From Pleomorphovibrio marinus (lineage in GTDB: Bacteria > Bacteroidota > Bacteroidia > Cytophagales > Cyclobacteriaceae): 64,000 nucleotides of DNA. Location: positions 186,001-250,000 of the forward strand of contig NZ_QCXY01000009.1 of assembly GCF_003347495.1 (NCBI RefSeq), read 5' to 3'. Below, piece by piece: positions 18,224-27,000 of the stretch (positions within the stretch are counted from its first letter, which is position 1; each line of letters opens with the position of its first letter). The notes under the pieces are model-generated. The model did not search any database. It was not told the DNA's origin and saw only the letters and a program-made list of their open reading frames with translations. Position numbers and translations under genes: made by a program.

Positions 18224-18931
18224 ATGAATAGAAGAGAAAACCTAAAACTGTTGCTGACAGGCTCCCTGGCCACGGGGTTTATCTGGTCCGGATGTAGCCC
18301 CGAGACGAAAGATATCCCCCATGAGCCCGAAATTGGGGACTGGGGGAGTTATGGCCGTACCCCGGAAGAAATGAAGATAAACGAGCTGTTGATGTCGCAA
18401 ACTTTCTTTACCGAAGAGGAAATGAAGAAACTGGACATCCTCGTGGACATCATTATCCCTGCCGACGACAGCTCCGGAAGTGCCACTGATGCTGGTGTAC
18501 CTGATTTTATCGAATTTATGATGAAGGACATCCCTGCTTATCAAACCCCTATGCGCGGTGGGTTGCTTTGGTTGGACCACAAAGCGGATGAAATGTACGG
18601 GGAAAAATTTCTAGATATCAGTGAGGCACAAAGAATCGCCATTATAGACCTGATCGCCTATCCGGATAAGGCAGCACCTGAAGTGGCCAATGGGGTGAGG
18701 TTCTTCAACCTCCTAAGAAACCTTACTGCCACAGGGTTTTTCACCAGTGAGGAGGGCTTTAAGGACTTAGGATACGTAGGAAACCGACCCAACGCTTGGG
18801 ATGGAGTGCCTGAGGAAGTCTTGGCCAAGCACGGCTTGGAAAACGACCCTAAATACAAAGATGTATACCTTGACGTAAGCACGAGAGGAACCATCGCCCA
18901 GTGGGATGATGAGGGAAACTTGATAGCGTAA
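18224..18931 (+). CDS. Gluconate 2-dehydrogenase subunit 3-type protein, Tat-exported lipoprotein
   Basis: A 235-residue partner subunit (PF13618 type). The N-terminus MNRRENLKLLLTGSL carries a twin-arginine motif, and SGC at residues 22-24 looks like a lipobox, so a Tat-exported lipoprotein is predicted. The body has FFTEEEMKKLDILVDIIIPADD, read in part as EEMKKLDILVD and IIPADD, the family opening, then DAGVPDFIEFMM. In known systems this subunit is essential for maturation and export of the GMC flavoprotein, which has no signal of its own. It follows the large-subunit gene by 115 bases and ends at a strong terminator. Confidence 0.88.
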   Translation: MNRRENLKLLLTGSLATGFIWSGCSPETKDIPHEPEIGDWGSYGRTPEEMKINELLMSQTFFTEEEMKKLDILVDIIIPADDSSGSATDAGVPDFIEFMMKDIPAYQTPMRGGLLWLDHKADEMYGEKFLDISEAQRIAIIDLIAYPDKAAPEVANGVRFFNLLRNLTATGFFTSEEGFKDLGYVGNRPNAWDGVPEEVLAKHGLENDPKYKDVYLDVSTRGTIAQWDDEGNLIA

Positions 18932-18953
18932 CCTCTTCCGCAAAACTTTGTTC

Positions 18954-18986
18954 AAAAGGGAAATCTCAGAGAGTTTTCCCTTTTTT
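18954..18986 (+). terminator. Intrinsic terminator of the dehydrogenase operon
   Basis: AAAAGGGAAA (18954-18963) pairs with TTTCCCTTTT (18975-18984), with an inner CTC/GAG pairing, and the right arm merges into a T run. It lies 22 bases after the stop. Confidence 0.88.
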
Positions 18987-19223
18987 GTAACCAGGGTGTT
19001 TTCATGGTTGCTGCCTGGGTCAAGGCCTGTTGGGGTCCTTAGGGTGAAAATAGCACGATTTGAATTGGTAACATCCTATCATACTGAGCACCCACGTCTC
19101 ATTTGAAGCCTTTACAATCTGCTGAAAAATAAGAACTGCCTAACCTACCCTTTAGCCCACCATTTAAAATTCATAAAACCTATTGACCAGGATGACTATA
19201 ACATCTTAATGGTTTCTGTGGTG
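18987..19223. other. Intergenic stretch without recognised features
   Basis: With the flanking hairpins this fills the 338-base gap 18932-19269 between convergent genes. I see no reading frame, promoter-like box or repeat in it. Confidence 0.4.
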
Positions 19224-19257
19224 AGCTGGGGCTATTTAGTCACATCAGCCCCAAGCT
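19224..19257 (-). terminator. Hairpin after the beta-propeller gene pair
   Basis: On the minus strand, AGCTTGGGGCT (19257-19247) pairs with AGCCCCAGCT (19233-19224) with one bulged base, 13 bases beyond the stop of the propeller gene at 19270. The stem is strong but no T tract follows, so termination is likely but not certain. Confidence 0.5.
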
Positions 19258-19269
19258 TAAAGTAATCCG

Positions 19270-20343
19270 CTAACCCTCCGAAATTATCCGAAATAACACG
19301 ATCAGTGGGTTTTTTTCCTCAAAACCTTCCTCATCCCTTAAAATGGAGTAAAACACGTCCTCCTCGAAGGGCCTGGGCATGATTCCTTCTGTCACCGTAT
19401 GGTTAAATAGTTGATTGAATGGAAGCAGGGGACGCTTATTCTCCAAATCAATTACCAAGTAATGGGATTGATTTTCGTAAATGACTCTTAAAAAGACATA
19501 CCTATCAGACATCACCATTTGGCCTATCCTCAACTGGTGTGAATTGTCAAATCCGGTGAAACAAAGTAGGTATTCCGGAACCAGGCGATCCTCCTCCTTT
19601 CTATAGATCGTATCGGTGTCAGTATGCGATTTTATATCTCCGCGAATAATCGGCAAATAAAACAAACTTTCGCCCTTTACCCGACTTAGTATCCTGGGGA
19701 TGGAATGGAATATGGTGAAGTTAGAATTATAGCCGTAAAGCGGGCTTTCTCGGTGTTTGACTGCAAGCGTATTTGGTTCTATTGCACTTAACAACACCTG
19801 ACTGGGCTTTTCCTTGGTACCAACAAGTGATTCTTGGACTACCAGCACGGTGTCATTCTCCATGTAAAAGGAGATCGGATGCCCTGGCAGTCTTTCGCTT
19901 GAGGAGTTAACGTTTCCCTCAAGATCATAGGAAATCACTTCCCTTTTTTGCCAATCGGCGACAAGGACAATTTTTCCCTTTTCATCCAGGTGAATTGCGT
20001 AGGGTACTGTATATTCTTCGGGGCCTTCTCCCAACTCCCCGATTGTACGGAGATAACCACCACTGTTGTCAAATTTCAAGAGTCCCTGTTTAATGTCCAC
20101 CAAGAGAAAAAAATCCTTTGAGAATGCTATATCCTGGATTGCAGTAATTGGAGGATTTCCCGGGGCCTCAAGGTTTATGGTGTCAAGTATTTCAAACTGT
20201 AATTCCGATGCTTCGCCCAACAAAAAATCCTTCTGGATCTCTATAGTAGTGGTGCCCTCTAGGGTATCCGCGTAGTCCTTATCCCCACAATTTTGCAACA
20301 GGAGAACGAAAAAAACATGTAAAATCAGAGGGATATACTTCAT
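19270..20343 (-). CDS. 6-bladed beta-propeller lipoprotein (copy 1)
   Basis: A 357-residue lipoprotein: MKYIPLILHVFF then a hydrophobic run and the lipobox LLQNC. The body shows repeated blade patterns (FLLVDIKQGLLKFDNSGGYL, read in part) and the family hallmark GELGEGPEEY near residue 110. Bacteroidota 6-bladed beta-propeller lipoproteins of this type have no established function; surface or periplasmic ligand binding is a reasonable guess. I use ATG at 20343 instead of the TTG at 20361. It lies 27 bases after the related copy 2 and is probably in the same operon. Identity with the other copies in the window is low by eye apart from the GEGP block. Confidence 0.8.
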   Translation of the reverse strand: MKYIPLILHVFFVLLLQNCGDKDYADTLEGTTTIEIQKDFLLGEASELQFEILDTINLEAPGNPPITAIQDIAFSKDFFLLVDIKQGLLKFDNSGGYLRTIGELGEGPEEYTVPYAIHLDEKGKIVLVADWQKREVISYDLEGNVNSSSERLPGHPISFYMENDTVLVVQESLVGTKEKPSQVLLSAIEPNTLAVKHRESPLYGYNSNFTIFHSIPRILSRVKGESLFYLPIIRGDIKSHTDTDTIYRKEEDRLVPEYLLCFTGFDNSHQLRIGQMVMSDRYVFLRVIYENQSHYLVIDLENKRPLLPFNQLFNHTVTEGIMPRPFEEDVFYSILRDEEGFEEKNPLIVLFRIISEG

Positions 20344-20370
20344 AGTTAATTTTGTAAACAATCGGAACGA

Positions 20371-21444
20371 TTATTTTAATTTGACAATTCCAATTTCAGG
20401 ATTTTGCTCTTCGATGGAACTGTCAATATAGGCTGCCTTTTTGATGTAGTAAAAAACATCCTGGTCCAAATCCAAAGGTCTTAAAAACACCGGTTCACCA
20501 TCACCATCAGTCAGGCCCTCACTGAGGTTATGTCCCGTTTTGTTTTTCTTGTCATACAAAAACATAAATCGCTTCCAGTCTTGGTCATATTCCAACACAT
20601 AATAAGAGGAACTATTCACTATGTTGTACAACAAAAGGGTTTGGTATTCTCGCTCATCAAGGGATTGGGCACGTTCAAAGCTGAACTTGAAAGCTGGTTT
20701 TATTATTTTGTCAGACACACGATACAAAGTATCCCGAAGCAGGTTTTCAGGGGTAAGTACCGGCATGAACATAAATAGCCCTTCTTCAATATCGGAAAGC
20801 CAATATCTAAACGGATAACCTCCAATACGTTTTTTGTCTAGGATAATCGTCCTAAAGGGAATGGTATCTGAAATTTCGAAAGCCTTATCCAGTTTGTAAA
20901 TGCTGGTCTGATTGGCAATATCATCCCCGATCTTCTTTCCTATCTCCTCAGAAACTATCCATAAATCTCCATCCAAAATTTTCACATAGCCAATTGGATA
21001 GCCTAACTTTCTTTCCTCTATAAGCTCATAATCAGGTCCATAAACTAATAACTTATTATATGCTGAAACAAAAATACATCCTGAGACCTCATCTATATCC
21101 ATAGCATTAACCCTTTGATACTCTCCTGGGCCCTCACCTTGCTTACCCAAAAGTTGAATAAAATTCCCCTCCATATCAAAAATTGAAATCCTGGAATCCG
21201 TAACGAATAACCTGTCCCGATGTAATTTCACTCCTTTGATATGCCCAAGAAAAGCCTCATCCCTGGTCTCTAATTTTATTTTCTTATCTGTGATGGCCAT
21301 TTCAGACATAAGTACCGGACCATCGGTTTTATTTGGGACAAGTATGGTCTTCAATTCCGATGTTGGGATTTCCCCACAACCCAAGATCACAACGGACAAA
21401 GAAAAATAAAAAATCAGGATTCGAATATTCTTCTTATTCAACAT
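20371..21444 (-). CDS. 6-bladed beta-propeller lipoprotein (copy 2)
   Basis: A 357-residue lipoprotein starting MLNKKNIRILIFYF with lipobox VILGC (Cys23). Blade-like segments follow, such as RLFVTDSRISIFDMEGNFIQ and the hallmark GKQGEGPGEYQRV near residue 100, a very typical form of the motif in this family. The C-terminal half has LFMFMPVLTPENLLRDTLYRV, read in part, where related copies have similar 'phenyl-rich' blade strands. It is the upstream gene of a two-gene minus-strand operon with copy 1. The upstream gap 21445-21810 should hold its promoter, but I cannot place a convincing -33/-7 pair. Confidence 0.8.
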   Translation of the reverse strand: MLNKKNIRILIFYFSLSVVILGCGEIPTSELKTILVPNKTDGPVLMSEMAITDKKIKLETRDEAFLGHIKGVKLHRDRLFVTDSRISIFDMEGNFIQLLGKQGEGPGEYQRVNAMDIDEVSGCIFVSAYNKLLVYGPDYELIEERKLGYPIGYVKILDGDLWIVSEEIGKKIGDDIANQTSIYKLDKAFEISDTIPFRTIILDKKRIGGYPFRYWLSDIEEGLFMFMPVLTPENLLRDTLYRVSDKIIKPAFKFSFERAQSLDEREYQTLLLYNIVNSSSYYVLEYDQDWKRFMFLYDKKNKTGHNLSEGLTDGDGEPVFLRPLDLDQDVFYYIKKAAYIDSSIEEQNPEIGIVKLK

Positions 21445-21791
21445 AGGATCAGATGCTTAGTTGATTTTAATTGATTCAGAATTCATACTATTAATTAACT
21501 AGTTAATATTTAGAATACCTATCAATGTCCGGAATAAGTTAAATAGCCCATAGAATTAGGCACTTGATAAATAAGCATATAAACACTTTAGATTAATTGG
21601 TTATGCATTTTTATAAGTTAAAATTTCCAGATCTAAAACACAATTGTTGTTCAATAGACATAGATTGTAATATTTATCCTATGCTTAATTCAATTATTTT
21701 ATCCCAGTTAATGCTGTTCACTTAGACACTATTTTAATTTAATTCGAGTCTGTTGCGGAGGTCCATAGCAGTTATGGCATCGATATACTTT

Positions 21792-21823
21792 GTTACTTTT
21801 TTGTTGCAGGTCAAAAAAGTAAC
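21792..21823. repeat. 12-bp perfect inverted repeat (hairpin element)
   Basis: GTTACTTTTTTG (21792-21803) is the exact reverse complement of CAAAAAAGTAAC (21812-21823), around an 8-base loop. It sits at the point where the truncated propeller gene loses similarity with its intact relative, so it may be part of an inserted or recombined element. Similar sequences recur in other Bacteroidota intergenic regions as far as I recall, which I cannot verify here. Confidence 0.6.
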
Positions 21824-21987
21824 CAAAAAACCCCGCCGCTGTGCATCTTTTGACAGGAGACGCACGTCCACACAAATAAAATAAACAGTAAAAAAAATCC
21901 CCGCAAATGGATGATGGAACCCGGAAGGGTTAGTTTATAAATGGCTAAATCAGAAACAGGCATCAAGCTGGATGGTTTAGGGCTCAT
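21811..21987 (-). pseudogene. Truncated 5' fragment of a beta-propeller lipoprotein gene
   Basis: A 58-codon frame on the minus strand, start ATG 21987, stop at 21811. Its first 46 residues match the start of the intact gene at 28308-29510: SSLMPVSDLAIYK against SSLTPVSDRAICK, and LLFILFVWTCVSCQK against LLFILLGWTSVSCQR, including the lipobox Cys. After the lipobox the similarity ends and the frame runs into the hairpin at 21792-21823. The upstream flank is also shared. This is therefore the 5' end of a former paralog whose rest has been lost or replaced. A short secreted lipopeptide is a remote alternative. Confidence 0.72.
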
Positions 21988-22074
21988 ATTTTTTTTGGTT
22001 AGGCATCACTATTTTCGTTTCACAGGACGTGGCTCTTAGCCTGATTCATTTCTCAGTTGGAGAATTTGGCGGTA

Positions 22075-22190
22075 ATTTCCACCATCAGATGCCAACAAAG
22101 GCTGCGAATGCATCTTGCTTACATACTAATTTGATAGTTTAAAACTAGAAAAACAACTGATGGTGAGAATTTTAGTTGAAAATTTCAGGA
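22075..22190. repeat. Duplicated upstream flank of beta-propeller genes (copy A)
   Basis: This stretch aligns by eye with 29597-29712, upstream of the intact propeller gene. Shared blocks include TACTAATTTGATAGTTTAAA against TACTAATTTAATAGTTTAAA, AACAACTGAT against AGCAACTGAT, and CATCAGATGCCAAC against CGTCAGATGGCAAC. In both copies it lies just before the start of a related lipoprotein gene, so the duplication covered promoter region and gene together. Confidence 0.65.
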
Positions 22191-22280
22191 ATTGGAACCC
22201 CAGCGAGAACTATGGTATAAAAAAGCCTTATTCAACATGTTAATCCGAGTAAATAAACAGAACAATTATTGGGAATCAAT

Positions 22281-23450
22281 TCAGGACCCAAAAATTACCC
22301 GGATAAAGCCCATTTCATCCTCCACATTCTCAAACACCCACAACATCCCGTCTTTGACAAAATATTTTGTCGATGAAACACTTTTTAGCTCAGGTATGGG
22401 TATTTCTCCAAGCAAATTAAACTGAACATCAAACACACTGAGAAACACGTCAATATTTACCGTTTTAGGAAGGATTCTATCCTCCGGCTTTTCTTCGCCA
22501 AAAGTACTGGAAGAGGAAAGCCTATACTATCTGCTATTTTGCGGATCCCAAACCAAAGGTCCAAACCTCACTTTTTCGTGGTAAGATTGAAGGGCATTGA
22601 TCCTATCCTCGGTGGAATTAACAAGGTCACCCTCGGAGGTGCTTGTCACTTTACTCGGAGTGTGAAAGGAAGAATAAGTCACCTACTGAAGTTGATCGCT
22701 TTCTGGAGAGTAGACATAAAAATCATTCGCAAACTCATGGGATACGATAAGCTTATCGAGTTGACTGATTAAAAATATACTAGGAGTCCAGTTATTGAAA
22801 TTTGTAAGATCCCCTAGAGTGTATGTTTTGTAATTGCGGTTAGGGTCAATTTCGTAGGTGAAAATCAGCTTGTCTGTTGGGTTTAGCCTTTTAAGGGATA
22901 CCTTATTAGCAATATGGTCGGTGACCAACGCAAATGACAAGTGGTCAAATGATGGGATTGCCATATGTTGGTATAAATATTCCCCGCCAGAAATGCCCCC
23001 GTGTGCACTGGATATGTTATTCCACTTAAGCTTCATGACCAACTTGCCTTCTAGGTTAAAAACACCAGCTAATTGTCCTGCCAGGAATAGCTTACCCCTG
23101 CCCATACTTTTGACGGTGTAAACCCTTGAACCAGTTCCATCAGGGCCTTCTTGTTGAAGCGGATAGTTACCAGCAAATTCCAGCTGATCCAAGTCAACCC
23201 TATCCATGCTGTGACCAAATCCATTGTAGACATAGAGAAATCCATCTTGTTGGCAGTAATCCGACTGAAGCAATGAATACTTTAGGTAAAAAACATGCCC
23301 CTTGGCATCCACGGAAACGGTATCAACACGACAGGGGATTAGTTGGTCTGAAGTCGCAGAATGATCTCCCGATTTTCCACAGGAAAGACAGGCAACAAGA
23401 AAAATTAAGACATGGAATGGGTGAAGCTGATGGGTTGGTGACTTGATCAC
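22281..23450 (-). pseudogene. Full-length 6-bladed beta-propeller lipoprotein gene with two in-frame TAG codons (copy 3)
   Basis: Starting at ATG 23450, one single frame of 390 codons reaches a TGA at 22281, interrupted by TAG at codon 256 (22683-22685) and codon 308 (22527-22529). The N-terminus has a lipoprotein signal (LVACLSC). Similarity to the intact copy at 28308-29510 runs along the entire length and across both stops: EGPDGTG against EGPNGVG, KVRFGPLVWDPQNSR-stop-YRLS against QVRFEAPVWDKVNRRYFRLS (shown in part), and FLSVFDVQFNLLGEI against FLSVFDAEFNLVSEI. No frameshift is needed. The simplest reading is recent decay by two point mutations. The first 255 residues could still be made as a truncated lipoprotein. 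Confidence 0.85.
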
Positions 23451-23790
23451 TTAACTTAACATATGCTTTGGTTTTAGCCCATTGTTGATGATGAGCCATC
23501 AACTCTTCAGAAACCCTGTCCTGAAGCCTTAACAGCTTTTTTTCCTGGGTCAGTACCAACAAAGGACCTAAACGCTGTCAAAAAAGAGTGTTCATCTATT
23601 GATATCGCAAATCCATTAGACTCATCGGTTTTCAGGAGATCCTTAGAATACTTGGATAAATAGTCGACGTACTTTTCACCGGGTATTTTACCTAAAAAGG
23701 CAAGCTCATTTTTTGGCTCCTTCTGTCAAAAAAAGTATTTCCCAATGTCTTTCCTTCTATACAGTACTAATGCACGCTTCCGTTGAATAT
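23420..23790 (-). pseudogene. Frameshifted remnant of an unknown gene
   Basis: Minus-strand stretches read as plausible protein in changing frames: ERHWEILFLTEG, then KNELAFLGKIPGEKYVDYLS and onward to FVGTDPGKK, then LLRLQDRVSEELMAHHQQW and KTKAYVKL. The changes of frame fall at runs of A (near 23711 and 23540), as expected of indel decay. The last part overlaps the start of the propeller pseudogene at 23450. I do not recognise the family. The rest of the gap up to 24002 is AT-rich with no clear feature. Confidence 0.42.
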
Positions 23791-24002
23791 TCGTAACTCA
23801 CAGATTATTAATGGATTTCGGGTATTTTTTTTTTACCTTGTCACTTATCTTTACCGCAAGGATATTTGGGCTTATTCAAAAAAACAAACCATTTTCATCA
23901 TCAACTTTTATCAGAATCCGGTTTCAATATCTCATGTGCACCATATAGCCAGTCATGACCTATTTTAAATAGAACCCTATGTAAAATTAAACAAATAATA
24001 AA

Positions 24003-27000
24003 ATGGAAACTCTTTTGAAGGGTGATGTCGGCACCCCACTAAACGATTTTAAGCTTTCGGATCTTTTCGAGTCTTTTAACGGCCCTGACATTTCTGTTTT
24101 TATCTTTGATGATGTCACACTTTCGCTGGATGGCACCGGTGTCAACTTTGCGGGAAAGCTGCGTATGGATGGTCCACTTACCCCTTTTAAGGAATACCTT
24201 GCTTCGGGGGAGTCCATCATGCTCACTGGAAAAATCCCGAACAACACCAAATCCCTGAAAGAAAAGATCAAACCGACGGATTTTAGTCTATCTGCCCAAA
24301 CCCCCTTTTTCAAGCAAGTCTTCCCGGGGGTCAGTTTAACCCAAGCTTTTCTTCAACTGGATATCAGGAAAAAGGATGATAAATGGAGTATTATTCCAAA
24401 ACTTACCGGTGAATTTGACGTGGATGGGCTTACGGATCAAAATCCTGGATCTCTTCAATTGGAAGTCAGTGAAAACAACCGAATCCTAACCCTGGACGCC
24501 AAAGCCAATTCGATAAAAGGGGTTTTCGGGATCCATTCGCTGACATTGGAAAACCTGAATATCAAAGGAACCCTGTCCTCTTCTACTTCTTCTTTAAGCT
24601 TAAGCGCCAAACTTACCTTGGGAAGTAGCGATTTCGAATTTTCCGGAGAGGTGACTGCAGATTACCTAGGAATCGTCGCCAGTGCAGATGCCTTTGCCCT
24701 GAATGATCTGTCCACCATTTTTGTTGAGGTTTCGCCGTCTGGTCTGCAACTTCCTGAATTTGAGGTTCAATTTAAAAATTCTTCTTTGTCTCTGGCTACG
24801 GCAGACTGCAAAGTGAATGGCAGCAATTTGAAAAAGGGGCTTTCCCTGATGAGTGAAGTGAAGGTATACCAATACAGTTTTCAGACCCATGCACAGATTG
24901 CGAGTTCAGGTGTGGTATTTAAAGGGGAATTGGGGGATTTGAAATTCGGTCCGGTAGATCTTAAAAAAACGGATGTGGATTTTCAGTTTTACAAAAAATC
25001 CCTTCAAAAACCAGCCAAATTTATGATTCGGGGGAAGGCCCATATTGAAGGGTTGGATCTCGATTGTGGAGTTTATTTTGAAAAAACTACCACTACTACG
25101 ACCGTCCTGTATGCAGATATTGAGGCAGCTGATTTCCGTCTTGGCCAAGTATTCCCTTCTGTAAACGGCACTTTTGTCAATGACCTTAGTTTTTCCAAGT
25201 TGGGTTTTATCTATGCGTCCGCTGCAACACAGACCAAAAACGAAGGCTTTGACTTCAATGTGCAGGAGGGTTTGCAGTTGATGGGCACGCTCAATGAAAT
25301 CCCAGCCCTATCAGGTCTGACCGGAGAAAAGCATGTTGGTCTGATTTTTTCGGCCCATTTCGGTACTCCAACCGATATCGCCATTGCTATACCGGATACC
25401 CGCCTTAACCTGGGGCATTCAGTCACCACAGATCCCATTCAAATCCAGATCAATATCAGTCCAGAGCCGGCCCTGATGGTCATCTTCGGCATGGAGGTAA
25501 AAGTACCGAATCAAGACAACCCATTACACTTTGATATGTCCCTTTCGCTGGATGAGCTGGAAGCGAAAGGAGCAGTGACCATGAAGGGGTACTGGAAACA
25601 TCCCTTTGGAGTGGATGGACTCAAAATCGGTCCGGCTGTAGCGCTTCAGCTAGGGATCATCTATGAGCAGTTTGTCGAAACAGGGATACCATCTGAATTC
25701 GGCATTGCCGGTGGGTTGGAGATTGCCGAAACCACAGTGGATATGGCCGTAAGTATATCCGAAAATCCCATGGAGGAAATCCTTTACGGAAAACTGGATG
25801 AAATGAATCCCTCCCAACTGATCAATTTTGCTTCTCAAATCATTGACCTTAAAATCCCGAAGGCTCCCGACTTTTTTGAACTTAAAAAACTCGAACTTTA
25901 TTGTGCTCCTGCCGGAGGAATGATTGGTACCATTGCGTATCAGCCTGGATTCAGCTTTTCGGGCGATTTGGTGATAGCTGGGGAGGAACTGGCATTGTAT
26001 TGCCGGGTATCAGAATCAGGCATTCAGGGTTCCGGGCTGATCAGCGGTTTTACAGCAGGTCCATTGCAAGTTAGGGGAGAGAATGGTAAGGATGCCACTG
26101 CTGCCCTAGAACTGTCGGCAGGCAAACAGGCCCTCAGTATTGACGGATACTTTGCGTTTCTGGGATTGGATGCAGGAATCTACCTCAGTGTCTCAGATCA
26201 TGGCATTGATTTTCACTTTGAACAACATTTTCTTGATAAATTTTCTTTTGAAATAAAGGGGCAGAGCAGCGGGCAAATCAGCAAACCTTCAGATCTGGAT
26301 TTTCAACTCTCTGGATCCATGGAAAATGATATATTAAATTACCTGGAAACCAGTGTAACCGCCCAAATCCGACAGACCATTTCCGATACCGATTCCGAAA
26401 TTGACTCCGCAACAAAAAAGGTGGATAAGGCACAGCAGGCTTATGATCAGGTTTTCAACAAGGCCAATACAGACTTACAGGCAGCCAAAGAAAAGGCAGA
26501 TCAGAAACTGGCTCAATTGACGTCGGATTTAAAAGTGGCCCAAACCAAATGGAAAGGTAAAATAGACCAAGCCCAGACTGATGTCAGCATTGCCAGACAA
26601 AAGTACAATACGGCTTTGAGCAATGCCCAAACAAAAGTAAACCAGGCAGAACAAACCTACAACCACGCTATCGCAGATGCGCAAAACAAGCTCAATGATG
26701 CCCAGGAGGTTTATAATAAAGGTGTAGAGGATGCCCAAAGAAAGCTTAATGCAGCAAAGAACGCCTATGATCATGCATTCAATAGTGCCGAGAAAAAATT
26801 AGAGAGTCTGAAGAAAAAAGTGAAAAAACTGGATCACTGGTATTCCAAGCCTGCTTATGAAGGTGCTAAGCTCGCTCTCGAAGCTGCTAAAAAAGTACTG
26901 GAAGGCATTCAGCATGGCAGTGAGTACACTGCGTGGCAATCCGCACAAAAAGCCCTGAGTGCAGCCAAGACGGGTGCCAACTATACAGCCTTCCAGGCAG

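Larger units (their letters stand above)
21445..22280. other. 836-base gap holding a truncated gene, a hairpin and a duplicated flank
   Basis: No intact gene. The first 365 bases are AT-rich and show nothing firm. 21792-21823 is a long hairpin; 21811-21987 encodes the first part of a beta-propeller lipoprotein; 22075-22190 is similar to the upstream flank of the intact propeller gene at 28308-29510. Each is listed separately. Confidence 0.6.

Noticed and set aside
22192-22772. Two 77-codon plus-strand reading frames
   Set aside because: They are antisense to the propeller pseudogene, whose frame is supported by similarity to its paralog.
22281-23450. Stop-codon reassignment (TAG read as an amino acid)
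   Set aside because: Only this one gene contains in-frame TAG, and it lies in a zone of decaying genes. Two nonsense mutations are the simpler explanation.
21445-24002. CRISPR array or phage remnant in the repeat-rich region
   Set aside because: No regularly spaced direct repeats, integrase, or phage structural gene is visible. The repeats are explained by duplicated lipoprotein genes and hairpins.
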